In this document: piece by piece, positions 18,589-26,667 of the stretch
How the letters are laid out: every line of letters begins with the position of its first letter
Numbering within the stretch: the stretch's first letter is position 1
Assembly (NCBI GenBank): GCA_023015825.1
Contig: JALKAW010000010.1
Coordinates: forward strand, 56,822-120,821
Length of the DNA: 64,000 bases
Origin: Flavobacteriaceae bacterium S0862
GTDB lineage: Bacteria > Bacteroidota > Bacteroidia > Flavobacteriales > Flavobacteriaceae
Direction: 5' to 3'
Notes under the pieces: generated by a model
Databases searched by the model: none
What the model saw: the letters and a program-made list of their open reading frames with translations, nothing else
Told to the model about the DNA's origin: nothing
Program-made: the position numbers and the translations under genes

Positions 18589-19998
18589 TTAGCGACGTTC
18601 CAAAAGTACAACATTTTCTACATGATGTGTTTGTGGAAACATATCAACAGCTTGCGTCTTAGTAACTTTATAAACATCGTCCATTAATGCTAAATCTCTT
18701 GCTTGGGTTGCACTATTGCAACTTACATAAACAATTTTTTCTGGCGAAATGTTTAGCATTTGTTTAACCACATCTTTATGCATGCCATCTCTTGGAGGGT
18801 CCGTAATAATAACGTCTGGTTGACCATGTGTATTAATAAATTCTTGGTTAAATACGTTTTTCATGTCACCAACATAAAATTCAACGTTGTCGATGTTATT
18901 TAATTGTGCATTTTCTTTGGCAGCAGTAATGGCATCTGGAACAGACTCTACACCAACCACGTGTTTAGCATTTTTTGCTACAAATTGTGCAATGGTTCCA
19001 GTTCCAGTATAAAGGTCATACACTAATTCGCTTCCTGTTAATCTAGCAAAATCCCTAGTTATTTTGTAAAGCTCGTATGCTTGTTCAGAATTTGTTTGAT
19101 AGAAAGATTTGGCATTAATTTTAAATTTTAAGCCCTCCATTTCTTCAAAAATATGATCGCGACCATGATAACAAATAACTTCTTGATCGTAAATGGTATC
19201 GTTAGCTTTTCCATTAATGACGTATTGTAATGAGGTTATTTCTGGGAATGTATTTTTTAAATGGTCGAGTACTAATTTACGTTTTTCTGAATCCTCTTTA
19301 AAAAACTGAATTAGTACCATAATTTCACCAATACTTGTTGTACGAATCATCATAGTACGAAGCAATCCTGTTTGATTACGGGTATTAAAGAACTCCAGAT
19401 TATTATTGATTGCAAATTGCTTTACCGAATTTCTAATCGCATTTGAAGGATCAGCTTGAAGCCAACATTTTTTGACATCCAAAATTTTATCCCACATACC
19501 AGGAATATGAAAACCAAGGGCGTTTCTATCACCTAAATCTTCATCAGACTGTATTTCTTCAAGTGTTAACCAACGGCTATCACTAAACGAAAACTCCATT
19601 TTGTTTCTGTAAAAATACTGTTCTGCTGAACCTAGGATTGGTGTTACTTCTGGTAATTCTATATGTCCAATACGTGTAAGGTTATTGGTAACTTCTTTTT
19701 GCTTGTAAAATAATTGGCTATCATAGCTCATGTGTTGCCACTTGCATCCACCACAAGTACCAAAGTGTTCGCATTTTGGCTCAGTTCTTTTATCAGATAG
19801 TTTATGAAAAGCAATGGCTTTGCCTTCATAATAGGCTTTTCGTTTTTTAAACGTCTGCACATCAACCACATCTCCAGGAACTGCATTAGATAAAAACACA
19901 ACCTTACCATCTGGTGCTTTAGCCACAGTTTTGCCTTTTGCACCCGCATCAATAACTTCTAAATTTGTAAAAACTTGTTTTCTGTTTTTTCTTGCCAT
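18589..19998 (-). CDS. rlmD: 23S rRNA (uracil-C5)-methyltransferase RlmD
   Basis: 469 residues from the ATG at 19998 (MARKNRKQVFTNLEVIDAGA); a longer frame adds seven residues. It has an N-terminal TRAM RNA-binding domain (to about residue 60), the [4Fe-4S] cysteines CEHFGTCGGCKW plus a later Cys in KKCWLQ, the SAM-binding YDLYTGTGTIAQFVA, DPPRDGMH and the catalytic VSCNSATQARDL. It makes m5U1939 in 23S rRNA by the RlmD/RumA family mechanism. In Bacteroidota this family may also cover other uracils, so the exact position is inferred. First gene of the rlmD-DUF6452-DUF6048 unit. Confidence 0.92.
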   Translation of the reverse strand: MARKNRKQVFTNLEVIDAGAKGKTVAKAPDGKVVFLSNAVPGDVVDVQTFKKRKAYYEGKAIAFHKLSDKRTEPKCEHFGTCGGCKWQHMSYDSQLFYKQKEVTNNLTRIGHIELPEVTPILGSAEQYFYRNKMEFSFSDSRWLTLEEIQSDEDLGDRNALGFHIPGMWDKILDVKKCWLQADPSNAIRNSVKQFAINNNLEFFNTRNQTGLLRTMMIRTTSIGEIMVLIQFFKEDSEKRKLVLDHLKNTFPEITSLQYVINGKANDTIYDQEVICYHGRDHIFEEMEGLKFKINAKSFYQTNSEQAYELYKITRDFARLTGSELVYDLYTGTGTIAQFVAKNAKHVVGVESVPDAITAAKENAQLNNIDNVEFYVGDMKNVFNQEFINTHGQPDVIITDPPRDGMHKDVVKQMLNISPEKIVYVSCNSATQARDLALMDDVYKVTKTQAVDMFPQTHHVENVVLLERR

Positions 19999-20116
19999 GC
20001 GGCAAAAATAAGAAAGCATCCTGTAACTCGAACAAATTTCAACTATCTTTATAAAACTTCAGTAAAAATTGAACCTATTTTGAGTTTTAGCGTCTTTTAT
20101 ATAAAGCGACCATTTA

Positions 20117-20671
20117 ATGAGCCAAACCGAAAAAGAAAAAGACGGACTTTTAATTCTGGATTACCAATCTGGCAATAAAATGGCTCTTGCAGCATTGGTA
20201 AAACGCTGGCATAAAAAGTTTTGCACGAAGGCATTTTATATTGTTAAAGATGCCGATGAAGCTAAGGATGTTGCACAAGATAGTTGGCGGATCATAATAG
20301 ATAAGTTAGAAACCGTAAGGGAGCCGCAAAGTTTTAGTGGTTGGGCAATGCGAATTGTTCATACAAAGTCTGTTGATGTATTGAGAAAACGTCAAAAAGA
20401 GTTAAAAGGAAATAATTCATTGAAATTTGATTCAGTTGAAGAACATGAGCCTTATGATGAAAAAACAGCTCTTAAAAAGAAGTTGTACAATGCAATTTTG
20501 GAATTACCAACAAATCAACAGCAAATAATAAAACTTTTCTACACCGAAGAGTTGTCATTAAACGAAATATCTAAACTATTAAATGTTAAAGCAGGTACCG
20601 TCAAATCAAGACTGTTTCATGCAAGAGAAAAATTAAAAATAATCTTAAAAAACAATAATTATGAAAACTAA
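20117..20671 (+). CDS. ECF-type RNA polymerase sigma factor
   Basis: 184 residues. The region 2 helix (ALAALVKRWHKKFCTKAFYI, ADEAKDVAQDSWRIIIDKL) and region 4 (LPTNQQQIIKLFYTEELSLN, AGTVKSRLFHAREKLK) are plain. It starts MSQTEKEKDGLLILDYQSGN. The downstream DUF6768 membrane gene overlaps it by 11 nt, which suggests that protein regulates or sequesters it in place of a conventional anti-sigma factor. Target promoters are unknown. Confidence 0.9.
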   Translation: MSQTEKEKDGLLILDYQSGNKMALAALVKRWHKKFCTKAFYIVKDADEAKDVAQDSWRIIIDKLETVREPQSFSGWAMRIVHTKSVDVLRKRQKELKGNNSLKFDSVEEHEPYDEKTALKKKLYNAILELPTNQQQIIKLFYTEELSLNEISKLLNVKAGTVKSRLFHAREKLKIILKNNNYEN

Positions 20672-21035
20672 CATGGAAGACATAGACAAGTTAATAAAAG
20701 AGACATTAACTAAAGAAGAAGCAAAATTCTATAACGACTTAGACGAGCAAAACGTATTTCAAATGCTTGGTGGATTATTTAAAGGTAAAAATTCATGGCT
20801 TTTAATTATTATGAATATAATTACTGCCATTGCTTTTGGATTACTCATCTATTGTCTTATACAAACTTTTGATGTTGAAGAGACTAATGATTTAATACTA
20901 TGGGTCGCTGGTGTATTCTTTTGTTTTACAATGATTGGTATGCTAAAGATATTTGCTTGGATGCAGATTCATAGAAATGCCTTAACACGAGAAATAAAAC
21001 GCCTAGAAATACAAGTATCGTCATTGTCACGATAA
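20661..21035 (+). CDS. DUF6768 family membrane protein, probable sigma-factor partner
   Basis: 124 residues. A short acidic helical N-terminus (MEDIDKLIKETLTKEEAKFY) is followed by two membrane segments (WLLIIMNIITAIAFGLLIYC; LILWVAGVFFCFTMIGMLKI) and a basic C-terminal helix (NALTREIKRLEIQVSSL). This is the layout of DUF6768. The first ATG lies within the sigma gene (11-nt overlap); a second ATG four codons on is possible. The context and the cytosolic N-terminal helix make an anti-sigma-like role plausible, by inference only. Confidence 0.72.
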   Translation: MKTNMEDIDKLIKETLTKEEAKFYNDLDEQNVFQMLGGLFKGKNSWLLIIMNIITAIAFGLLIYCLIQTFDVEETNDLILWVAGVFFCFTMIGMLKIFAWMQIHRNALTREIKRLEIQVSSLSR

Positions 21036-21277
21036 TTTTGGACTAGAAAATATTGTGAGTAGATTTTTGGAAGCAACTAATATTTAGTAATTTGCAGGCC
21101 TTTAGGGATGATTTCTTTCCCACGCTGAATTTTCGGATACTTCGAAAGGATAAAGGTAGATAAGGAATAGTTATTTTACTCGTTAAGCGAGATTTAATTA
21201 TTTTTGTTTGTATCTTAAGAGGATGTCAAACAATGTCTTATTAAAACTAAGGCATAAACCTTAAAAAATTTATTAAA
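21036..21277. other. Intergenic region before rocD, with a possible gene remnant
   Basis: No intact gene. On the minus strand, at roughly 21081-21176, a stop-bounded stretch of about 31 codons contains ILSKYPKIQRGKEIIPKG and ends at a stop. It looks like a protein C-terminus and may be a relic. A hairpin-forming CTCGTTAAGCGAG lies at about 21179-21191, and TATTTTTG (21199-21206) is a candidate -7 element for rocD, although no -33 TTG is well placed. Confidence 0.3.
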
Positions 21278-22555
21278 ATGGCTGTTTTAGACCACATTTC
21301 ATCGCAAGAGGCGATGGCATTAGAAAACAAGTATGGTGCACAAAATTACCATCCACTACCAGTAGTATTGAGTAAAGGAGAAGGCGTGTACGTTTGGGAT
21401 GTTGAAGGTAAAAAGTATTATGACTTTTTATCGGCATATTCATCGTTAAATCAAGGACATTGTCATCCTAAAATTGTTAATGCAATGATTAAACAAGCTA
21501 AGCAATTAACCTTGACATCTCGTGCTTTTTACAACGACATGTTGGGCAGATACGAAAAATTTACTTGTGAATTTTTTGGATTTGATAAATTATTGCCAAT
21601 TAATTCAGGAGCTGAAGCTGTTGAAACTGCATTAAAACTATGTAGAAAATGGGCTTATGAAGTTAAAGGTTTAGATATAAATAAGGCAGAAATTATTGTT
21701 TGTGATGGTAATTTTCATGGTAGAACAACAACAATCATTTCATTTTCGAATGATCCAGTTGCTCGCAAAAATTTTGGCCCTTATACTGATGGTTTTATTA
21801 AAATTGAGTACGATAATATACAAGCGCTTGAGGATGTTTTAATTACAAACCCAAATGTTGCAGGCTTTATGGTGGAACCAATACAAGGTGAAGCTGGAGT
21901 GTTTGTACCTAGTGAAGGTTATTTAGCCAAAGCAAAAGCTTTGTGTGAAAAATATAATGTATTATTTATTGCAGATGAAGTTCAAACAGGAATTGCTAGG
22001 ACTGGAAGATTATTAGCTACTTGTGGAAATTGTAAATGTGCAGATAAAAATTGTTCTGGAACACCTGAAGTTAAGCCAGATATTTTAATCTTAGGTAAGG
22101 CTTTAAGTGGTGGATTATATCCAGTATCTGCTGTATTAGCTAATAATGAGGTGATGAATGTTATTCGACCTGGAAATCACGGTAGTACATTTGGTGGAAA
22201 CCCTGTAGCAGCAGCAGTTGCTATAGCTGCTTTAGAGGTTGTTAGGGATGAGAAGTTAGCTGAAAATGCGAGTAAACTTGGTGAGTTGTTTCGAAGTGAA
22301 TTAAATAAATATATCGAAACTAGTTCAATAGTTAATTTAGTAAGAGGTAAGGGTTTACTTAATGCAATATTAATTAATGACGATGAAGATAGTGATACTG
22401 CTTGGAATATATGCTTAAAACTTAGGGATAATGGGTTGTTGGCAAAACCAACACATGGAAACATAATTCGTTTTGCGCCACCTTTGGTAATGACAGAAGA
22501 GCAATTATTAGATTGTGTTTCAATTATTATTAAAACACTAAAAGATTTTGAGTAA
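21278..22555 (+). CDS. rocD: Ornithine--oxo-acid transaminase
   Basis: 425-residue class III PLP aminotransferase. It begins [20 protein letters not shown]; the cofactor site shows [46 protein letters not shown] and the lysine in [14 protein letters not shown]. It interconverts ornithine plus 2-oxoglutarate with glutamate semialdehyde plus glutamate, linking arginine and proline metabolism in the cytosol. Between TGR and the lysine motif is a cysteine-rich insertion (Cys249, 252, 254, 259 in [12 protein letters not shown]) that the short bacterial and human enzymes lack as I recall them. It is monocistronic and ends at a strong terminator. Confidence 0.93.
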   Translation: MAVLDHISSQEAMALENKYGAQNYHPLPVVLSKGEGVYVWDVEGKKYYDFLSAYSSLNQGHCHPKIVNAMIKQAKQLTLTSRAFYNDMLGRYEKFTCEFFGFDKLLPINSGAEAVETALKLCRKWAYEVKGLDINKAEIIVCDGNFHGRTTTIISFSNDPVARKNFGPYTDGFIKIEYDNIQALEDVLITNPNVAGFMVEPIQGEAGVFVPSEGYLAKAKALCEKYNVLFIADEVQTGIARTGRLLATCGNCKCADKNCSGTPEVKPDILILGKALSGGLYPVSAVLANNEVMNVIRPGNHGSTFGGNPVAAAVAIAALEVVRDEKLAENASKLGELFRSELNKYIETSSIVNLVRGKGLLNAILINDDEDSDTAWNICLKLRDNGLLAKPTHGNIIRFAPPLVMTEEQLLDCVSIIIKTLKDFE

Positions 22556-22573
22556 ACTTATGAAAATAGATAA

Positions 22574-22601
22574 AAAGGCGACCAATAGGTCGCTTTTTTT
22601 T
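22574..22601 (+). terminator. Intrinsic terminator after rocD
   Basis: GCGACC (22578-22583), AATA loop, GGTCGC (22588-22593), then a run of eight Ts. It lies between rocD and the convergent DUF2752 gene, whose last codons lie at its right border. Confidence 0.85.
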
Positions 22602-23010
22602 ATGGTGCTAATTCAGTAAATGGAAATAGATTGATGTTTCGAAGAATCCAAAATAATATTACAATTACAAGAATACCCATTGTAACTTTAGACTTGTGTA
22701 ATAAATTATCGATTCCTTTTTGTAATACATTATTCATTATAAACATAAAAGCTTGATATGATAGCACTAATCCAAGTAACCCAATTAAGTAATTGTGTCT
22801 TATGCCTTCAATAATGTTTCCTTTTAAAATTTGATGTGTAGCTCGTTGGCTACCACAACCAGGGCAATAGATACCTGTTACTCCATAAACAGGACATTTT
22901 GGGAAAATATTTGTTTCTGTGGGATTCCAAAAAATATAAAGTGCTAACATTCCTAAAAACGTTAGCACTCCAATTATAATTATTGATAATTTTAGTTTAG
23001 AAATTACCAT
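22600..23010 (-). CDS. DUF2752 domain-containing membrane protein
   Basis: 136 residues with three hydrophobic segments. The DUF2752 signature is visible as FPKCPVYGVTGIYCPGCGSQR followed (in the same helix) by ATHQILKGNIIEGIRHN: paired cysteines, CPGCGxxR and a basic/Asn helix. Inner-membrane protein of unknown function. It is the last gene of a four-gene run of small membrane proteins (22600-23909) and its start overlaps the CD225 gene by 14 nt. The other end of the run holds a second, shorter DUF2752 protein. Confidence 0.85.
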   Translation of the reverse strand: MVISKLKLSIIIIGVLTFLGMLALYIFWNPTETNIFPKCPVYGVTGIYCPGCGSQRATHQILKGNIIEGIRHNYLIGLLGLVLSYQAFMFIMNNVLQKGIDNLLHKSKVTMGILVIVILFWILRNINLFPFTELAP

Positions 23011-23275
23011 TACTTAATGCTCCAAAAATGGCAACTCCAAAAATCAGTATATAAATGAGAAAACCAACAACTGCAACACCAACAGAAACTAGTCCCCAAG
23101 TTTTTGCATTTTTTGAAGCTCTAATTGCCTCGTCGTAATTGCCATCAGCATAAAGACTGTTTACCTTTGTAGCATAAACAATACTAACAATTCCTAATGG
23201 CAAGCAACATATTATGGTACTAATAATTGCTAAAGCTAAATAACTATCGGGTCTTGGTGGTTTGATTTGTTCCAT
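22997..23275 (-). CDS. CD225/dispanin family membrane protein
   Basis: 92 residues: RPDSYLALAIISTIICCLPL, then GIVSIVYATKVNSLYADGNY, ASKNAKTWGLVSVGV and a second membrane helix. The CCLPLGIVSIVYA core and the conserved A/K/W intracellular loop are the CD225 domain, shared with eukaryotic IFITM proteins and common in bacteria as small two-helix proteins. The bacterial role is unknown. It overlaps DUF2752 downstream (14 nt) and follows the CCC-motif gene by 17 nt. Confidence 0.85.
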   Translation of the reverse strand: MEQIKPPRPDSYLALAIISTIICCLPLGIVSIVYATKVNSLYADGNYDEAIRASKNAKTWGLVSVGVAVVGFLIYILIFGVAIFGALSNGNF

Positions 23276-23292
23276 TTTAAAAGTTTAAGTTG

Positions 23293-23616
23293 TTATTGGT
23301 TTTGTTGCATTTGTTCCATGGCTTCTTGATATTTCATCATAAATTCATCCCAGCCACCAGTCGAAAACCAATAAACATTGTATAAAAAGTAAAGACTACT
23401 AATAATAAGTGCTACTAATGCAACTGTTTTTGCTGTTTTCATTGCATCTATATTTTCATAATTTTCTGGATTGGCATAGGCTTCCTTTAGTTTAGTATGC
23501 GCAATATAAAATGCAATTCCTGCAAAAATAAATCCTATACCACCAATACAGCAGCATAAAAACCCTAAAATCGCAAGTATATATACTAGGGTAGTGTTGA
23601 GTTTTTGTTTTTCCAT
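23293..23616 (-). CDS. CCC-motif membrane protein
   Basis: 107 residues. The first membrane helix contains three successive cysteines (VYILAILGFLCCCIGGIGFI), followed by FAGIAFYIAHTKLKEAYANP, a loop ENYENIDAMKTAKTVALVAL and a second helix. This is the small Bacteroidota family labelled CCC-motif membrane protein, structurally related to the CD225/DUF4190 two-helix proteins. The C-terminus is Met/Gln-rich (EAMEQMQQNQ). It is a member of the DUF2752-CCC-CD225-DUF2752 run; no function is known. Confidence 0.8.
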   Translation of the reverse strand: MEKQKLNTTLVYILAILGFLCCCIGGIGFIFAGIAFYIAHTKLKEAYANPENYENIDAMKTAKTVALVALIISSLYFLYNVYWFSTGGWDEFMMKYQEAMEQMQQNQ

Positions 23617-23624
23617 AATAATAC

Positions 23625-23909
23625 TTAGCTGGTTATTTTTAAAATATAGTTTGTTACAATAAATACAATGATTAAAACTACTAAAGTTATTTTAATTTTT
23701 TCAGCATTTTTTATTTTTAAAAAGAAGTTTAAAATAAGAAACACTCCTAAAGCAAAAAGCGGATAAACTCCAGGGTAAATTTTGAATGCAGCTACAAATT
23801 CCCCCTGAAATAAGAACGATATGGATCTTTGAAATCCGCAGCCAAAGCACTCTATTCCTAGTAATTTTTTACTAAGGCAAGGTAACATATAATCTTCAGG
23901 AGAAAGCAT
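23625..23909 (-). CDS. DUF2752 domain-containing membrane protein (short)
   Basis: 94 residues: MLSPEDYMLPCLSKKLLGIE, then CFGCGFQRSISFLFQGEFVA, followed by two membrane helices. The C-x2-C-G-x2-R motif matches DUF2752, although this copy lacks the N-terminal helix of the 136-residue paralogue at the other end of the cluster. First gene of the run. Its start is fixed by an ATG at 23909 with no in-frame alternative upstream that looks coding. Confidence 0.82.
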   Translation of the reverse strand: MLSPEDYMLPCLSKKLLGIECFGCGFQRSISFLFQGEFVAAFKIYPGVYPLFALGVFLILNFFLKIKNAEKIKITLVVLIIVFIVTNYILKITS

Positions 23910-24016
23910 TGTAAGTTTTATAAGTTTTTCAAAGTTAAAAAAGTATCTCTAATAAATAGAAAAAGAACCATCATATAGATAGTTCTTTTTTAATATTTGT
24001 ACTGTATAATGTAAAA

Positions 24017-25119
24017 CTATTTACTACTAATCACTACTTTCTTATTAATAGCACTTTTGTTTGGTTTCCTTTCTTTTTTTGAATTTTCAATTCTAAAAAA
24101 TTCATTATCTGTATCAAATTGTTTGTATTACTGTCTATGAGAATTCAATGTTCTAGCTGTACTATTTGCAGTACCTATAACCATAAATCCTTGTTCAATA
24201 GGAATATAACGTCTTGCAGTTTTTGAGCTTGTTCTTGCTCCTCCTGTGGTATTAAGTGAGCCATCACTATTGCAAGTATCAAAAGTAATATCAAGATAGG
24301 TCTCAGTCACATCATCAGATGTTATTTTATATGAAGCATATCCTCCAACATAATCAGCAATATTGTGTGAATTAACAGTTAAATCTTGTTCCCAATAGTA
24401 TAGAGACCCATTAATTGATGTTTGGTTTTCCGTATCCCATATATAATCTAGAGCATCAAGAGCAGAAGGGTAAAGGTTTCCTAACAAAGCCCATTCCCCA
24501 GCTACAACATTGGTTGAGATGTTACTATTGTTTGGTCTTTCACTAAAATCATATAATTGATTGCCACCAGTAGTTCCTTTCATAGTAAAGCCATAGCCAG
24601 CATCTACTAATCCTGAATCTGAAATGTAATTCCACTCACTATAAGCTATACCTGGGTTAAAAGTGTGTAACCAAGACTAGATATTACTAATGGCCCCGAA
24701 GTTCTATCTAAACGAGTAGCGTAGGTAGCTAAACTACTTGTTATTGGTGCAGAAGTTACATCGTATATATTATTGAAGGGTCTAAAAGCTATATTGGTAT
24801 TATTGTCGGTATCAGTATTTCCAACTGGTGAACACCAATAATTATAGGCGAAACTATTTACAGCGCCACTTTGATAAACACTTAACTACCCAACACCAGA
24901 ATTGCCAGTTGAACCTCTGCCTTGAAGCAATTGAGGATCATTATTTAAATAAAAATAAGAGGTGGAGTTTCCTAAATTTACATCATCTTCAACAAAAACA
25001 TATACATCGGTAGCGTCTAAACTTGTCGTCACATAAATATTGATATTGGCACTCACAGAAAGTTGAGCAATTACTGATTTTGAGAATAAGCAAAGAAAAA
25101 ACAAAGATTTCCATTTCAT
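24017..25119 (-). pseudogene. Decayed T9SS-type surface protein (signal peptide plus YNYWCSPVGN region)
   Basis: The start at 25119 gives a signal peptide (MKWKSLFFLCLFSKSVIAQ) and reads to an amber stop at 24886-24888. The frame then continues sensibly (LSVYQSGAVNSFAYNYWCSP and on) until near 24670, where a frameshift moves to the frame WLHTFNPGIAYSEWNYIS. That frame runs through RTLNSHRQ to an ochre stop at 24128-24130, and readable sequence (YKQFDTDNEFFRIENSKKE) carries on to a stop at 24017. So there are at least two nonsense mutations, one frameshift and probably a lost C-terminal region. Intact relatives are large Bacteroidota secreted proteins. Origin inferred from the YNYWCSPV motif. 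Confidence 0.8.
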
Positions 25120-25293
25120 AGATTCATAAACTTGGGATAGCTTGAAACAAATATAAAGATTTATAGCAATCTGTGTACTTTATATCGATGAAATGGCATA
25201 TTTGTCAACATGTTTTATGAAATATTTTGATGTTTTTTTCAAGAAAAATCATACTTTAGGGAACTTGAATCATGATACTATTAAACAATAATT

Positions 25294-25488
25294 ATGTCTA
25301 GAATAATTAATATCATTTTAATCTTAGGAGGAGGGATTATAGCATTGTATTCTCAAGCAGAAGAAAATCAAAACGAATACATTTTAATTGGAGGTATTGT
25401 AATGCTTATGACTGGTTTGTATAGACTATCTCGTGGTATTTCGGGTAAAGATGAAGACGATATTTTTATAAAAAGCGAAAAAGAATAA
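25294..25488 (+). CDS. Small two-helix membrane protein, hypothetical
   Basis: 64 residues: two hydrophobic helices (IINIILILGGGIIALYS; YILIGGIVMLMTGLYRLS) joined by a short polar turn (QAEENQNE), then an acidic/basic tail (GKDEDDIFIKSEKE). The Smr-domain gene begins 2 nt after its stop, so the two form an operon; such a small protein upstream of the Smr gene is, as I recall, common in Flavobacteriaceae. No function can be assigned. Confidence 0.72.
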   Translation: MSRIINIILILGGGIIALYSQAEENQNEYILIGGIVMLMTGLYRLSRGISGKDEDDIFIKSEKE

Positions 25489-25490
25489 AT

Positions 25491-26051
25491 ATGCCATTAA
25501 AAGTGGGTGATTATGTAGATGTGTTGGACGAAGACCTTTCTGGAGAGGTTATCTTTGTTGAAAATAATAGTATAACTATTCAAACTGAGGATGATTTTGA
25601 GTTTAAATTTGAGGGATCACAATTAGTAAAAGTAGAGAATCCTAAAATATTAAAATCGTCAGGTTTTAACGAGGATACATTTCAAAAAATACATTCAGAT
25701 AAAAATCCACAAAAAAGTAAGCCTACCGTTGTTAAGCGAAAAGAAAGAACGCAACCAGCAATGGAGGTAGATTTGCATATCCATCAATTGGTGAAGTCTT
25801 ACAAAAGAATGTCTAAACATGAAATTTTAACCTTGCAATTAGATACAGCAAAACGGCAGTTGCAGTTTGCAATGCGTAAGCGCATACAAAAAATAGTATT
25901 TATTCATGGTGTTGGAGAAGGTGTGCTTAAACTTGAATTAGAATATTTATTTAAGCAATATGATAATATAAAATTCTACGATGCTAATTACCAAAAGTAT
26001 GGTTTAGGTGCTACCGAGGTTTATATTTATCAGAATTCAAAAACCTTATAA
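25491..26051 (+). CDS. Smr/MutS2 C-terminal domain protein (DUF2027-type)
   Basis: 186 residues. The N-terminal ~65 residues form a small beta-barrel (KVGDYVDVLDEDLSGEVIFV) like the DUF2027 N-domain. The C-terminal Smr domain has the diagnostic VDLHIHQLVKSYKRM and IVFIHGVGEGVLKLELEYLF, with GLGATEVYI at the end. Smr domains bind or cleave nucleic acid (MutS2, SmrB); the DxH and HGxG motifs are both kept, so nuclease activity is plausible. Its stop overlaps the convergent lipoprotein gene by 6 nt. Confidence 0.87.
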   Translation: MPLKVGDYVDVLDEDLSGEVIFVENNSITIQTEDDFEFKFEGSQLVKVENPKILKSSGFNEDTFQKIHSDKNPQKSKPTVVKRKERTQPAMEVDLHIHQLVKSYKRMSKHEILTLQLDTAKRQLQFAMRKRIQKIVFIHGVGEGVLKLELEYLFKQYDNIKFYDANYQKYGLGATEVYIYQNSKTL

Positions 26052-26564
26052 ATCAAAGGACCAAGTATAGGTACCTAATTCCTCGTTAGTAGAATTTAAA
26101 GTATCTAAATCTAAATTCTCAATAGTAAATTCTACAGTAACTGTTCTAACTCCATTATCATCTTCAAAGGTGGAGGTATAATTTACCGTACCACTTTCAG
26201 CTATACTATCTTTAATAATATCCACTGACGATGATGAAATTTCTTGACAAATCATTTCTTCTGGATCACCATTATAAGTCCTATAATTAAACTTTACTGT
26301 ATTGTTGTTAATATTGAAAGATCCTGAATATGGAGTTTCTGTTGGGTTGAAAATCAAGTTATTTTCAGTATTAACAGGAAATAGTAATGTTAAGGATTCG
26401 TTAGCGCCTTCTTTTAATGCATAAATCACATAATTTGTACTATTCTCATCACCACATAACTTTAGGGTTTTATCAAATTCCAAATCTATGGTAATAATAT
26501 CGCCATCATCACATGAGGTAATTGTAAAAATTGTAACTAATAAAATTAAAAACGATTTGCGCAT
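26046..26564 (-). CDS. Hypothetical lipoprotein, beta-strand rich
   Basis: 172 residues from the ATG at 26564, which gives a lipoprotein signal ending FTITSCDDG; a longer frame adds seven residues (MLINPFT). The mature part is acidic and strand-rich (NKTV/FNYR-like alternation, TSTFEDDNGVRTVTVEFTIE) with no recognised family. Probably an outer-membrane lipoprotein. Monocistronic, convergent with the Smr gene. Confidence 0.65.
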   Translation of the reverse strand: MRKSFLILLVTIFTITSCDDGDIITIDLEFDKTLKLCGDENSTNYVIYALKEGANESLTLLFPVNTENNLIFNPTETPYSGSFNINNNTVKFNYRTYNGDPEEMICQEISSSSVDIIKDSIAESGTVNYTSTFEDDNGVRTVTVEFTIENLDLDTLNSTNEELGTYTWSFDL

Positions 26565-26667
26565 TGTAAATGGGTTTATAAGCAAAAATAAGCGAATTGT
26601 ATTTTAAAACGAATCATAACGAAAATAATTTTACTTAATGTATTTTTGTGACTCTAATGATGTAAAT

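Noticed and set aside
20661..21035. DUF6768 protein as a proven anti-sigma factor
   Set aside because: Only context supports it; no anti-sigma domain is visible, so it is kept as a hypothesis.
21199..21206. TATTTTTG as a confirmed rocD promoter
   Set aside because: No TTG at the right distance upstream, so only a half match.
24128..24583. Stand-alone 151-codon gene
   Set aside because: Sequence on both sides reads as the same protein after a frameshift and across stops; it is part of one pseudogene.
24886..25119. Stand-alone 77-codon exported protein
   Set aside because: It is the 5' end of the same decayed gene, cut by an amber codon.
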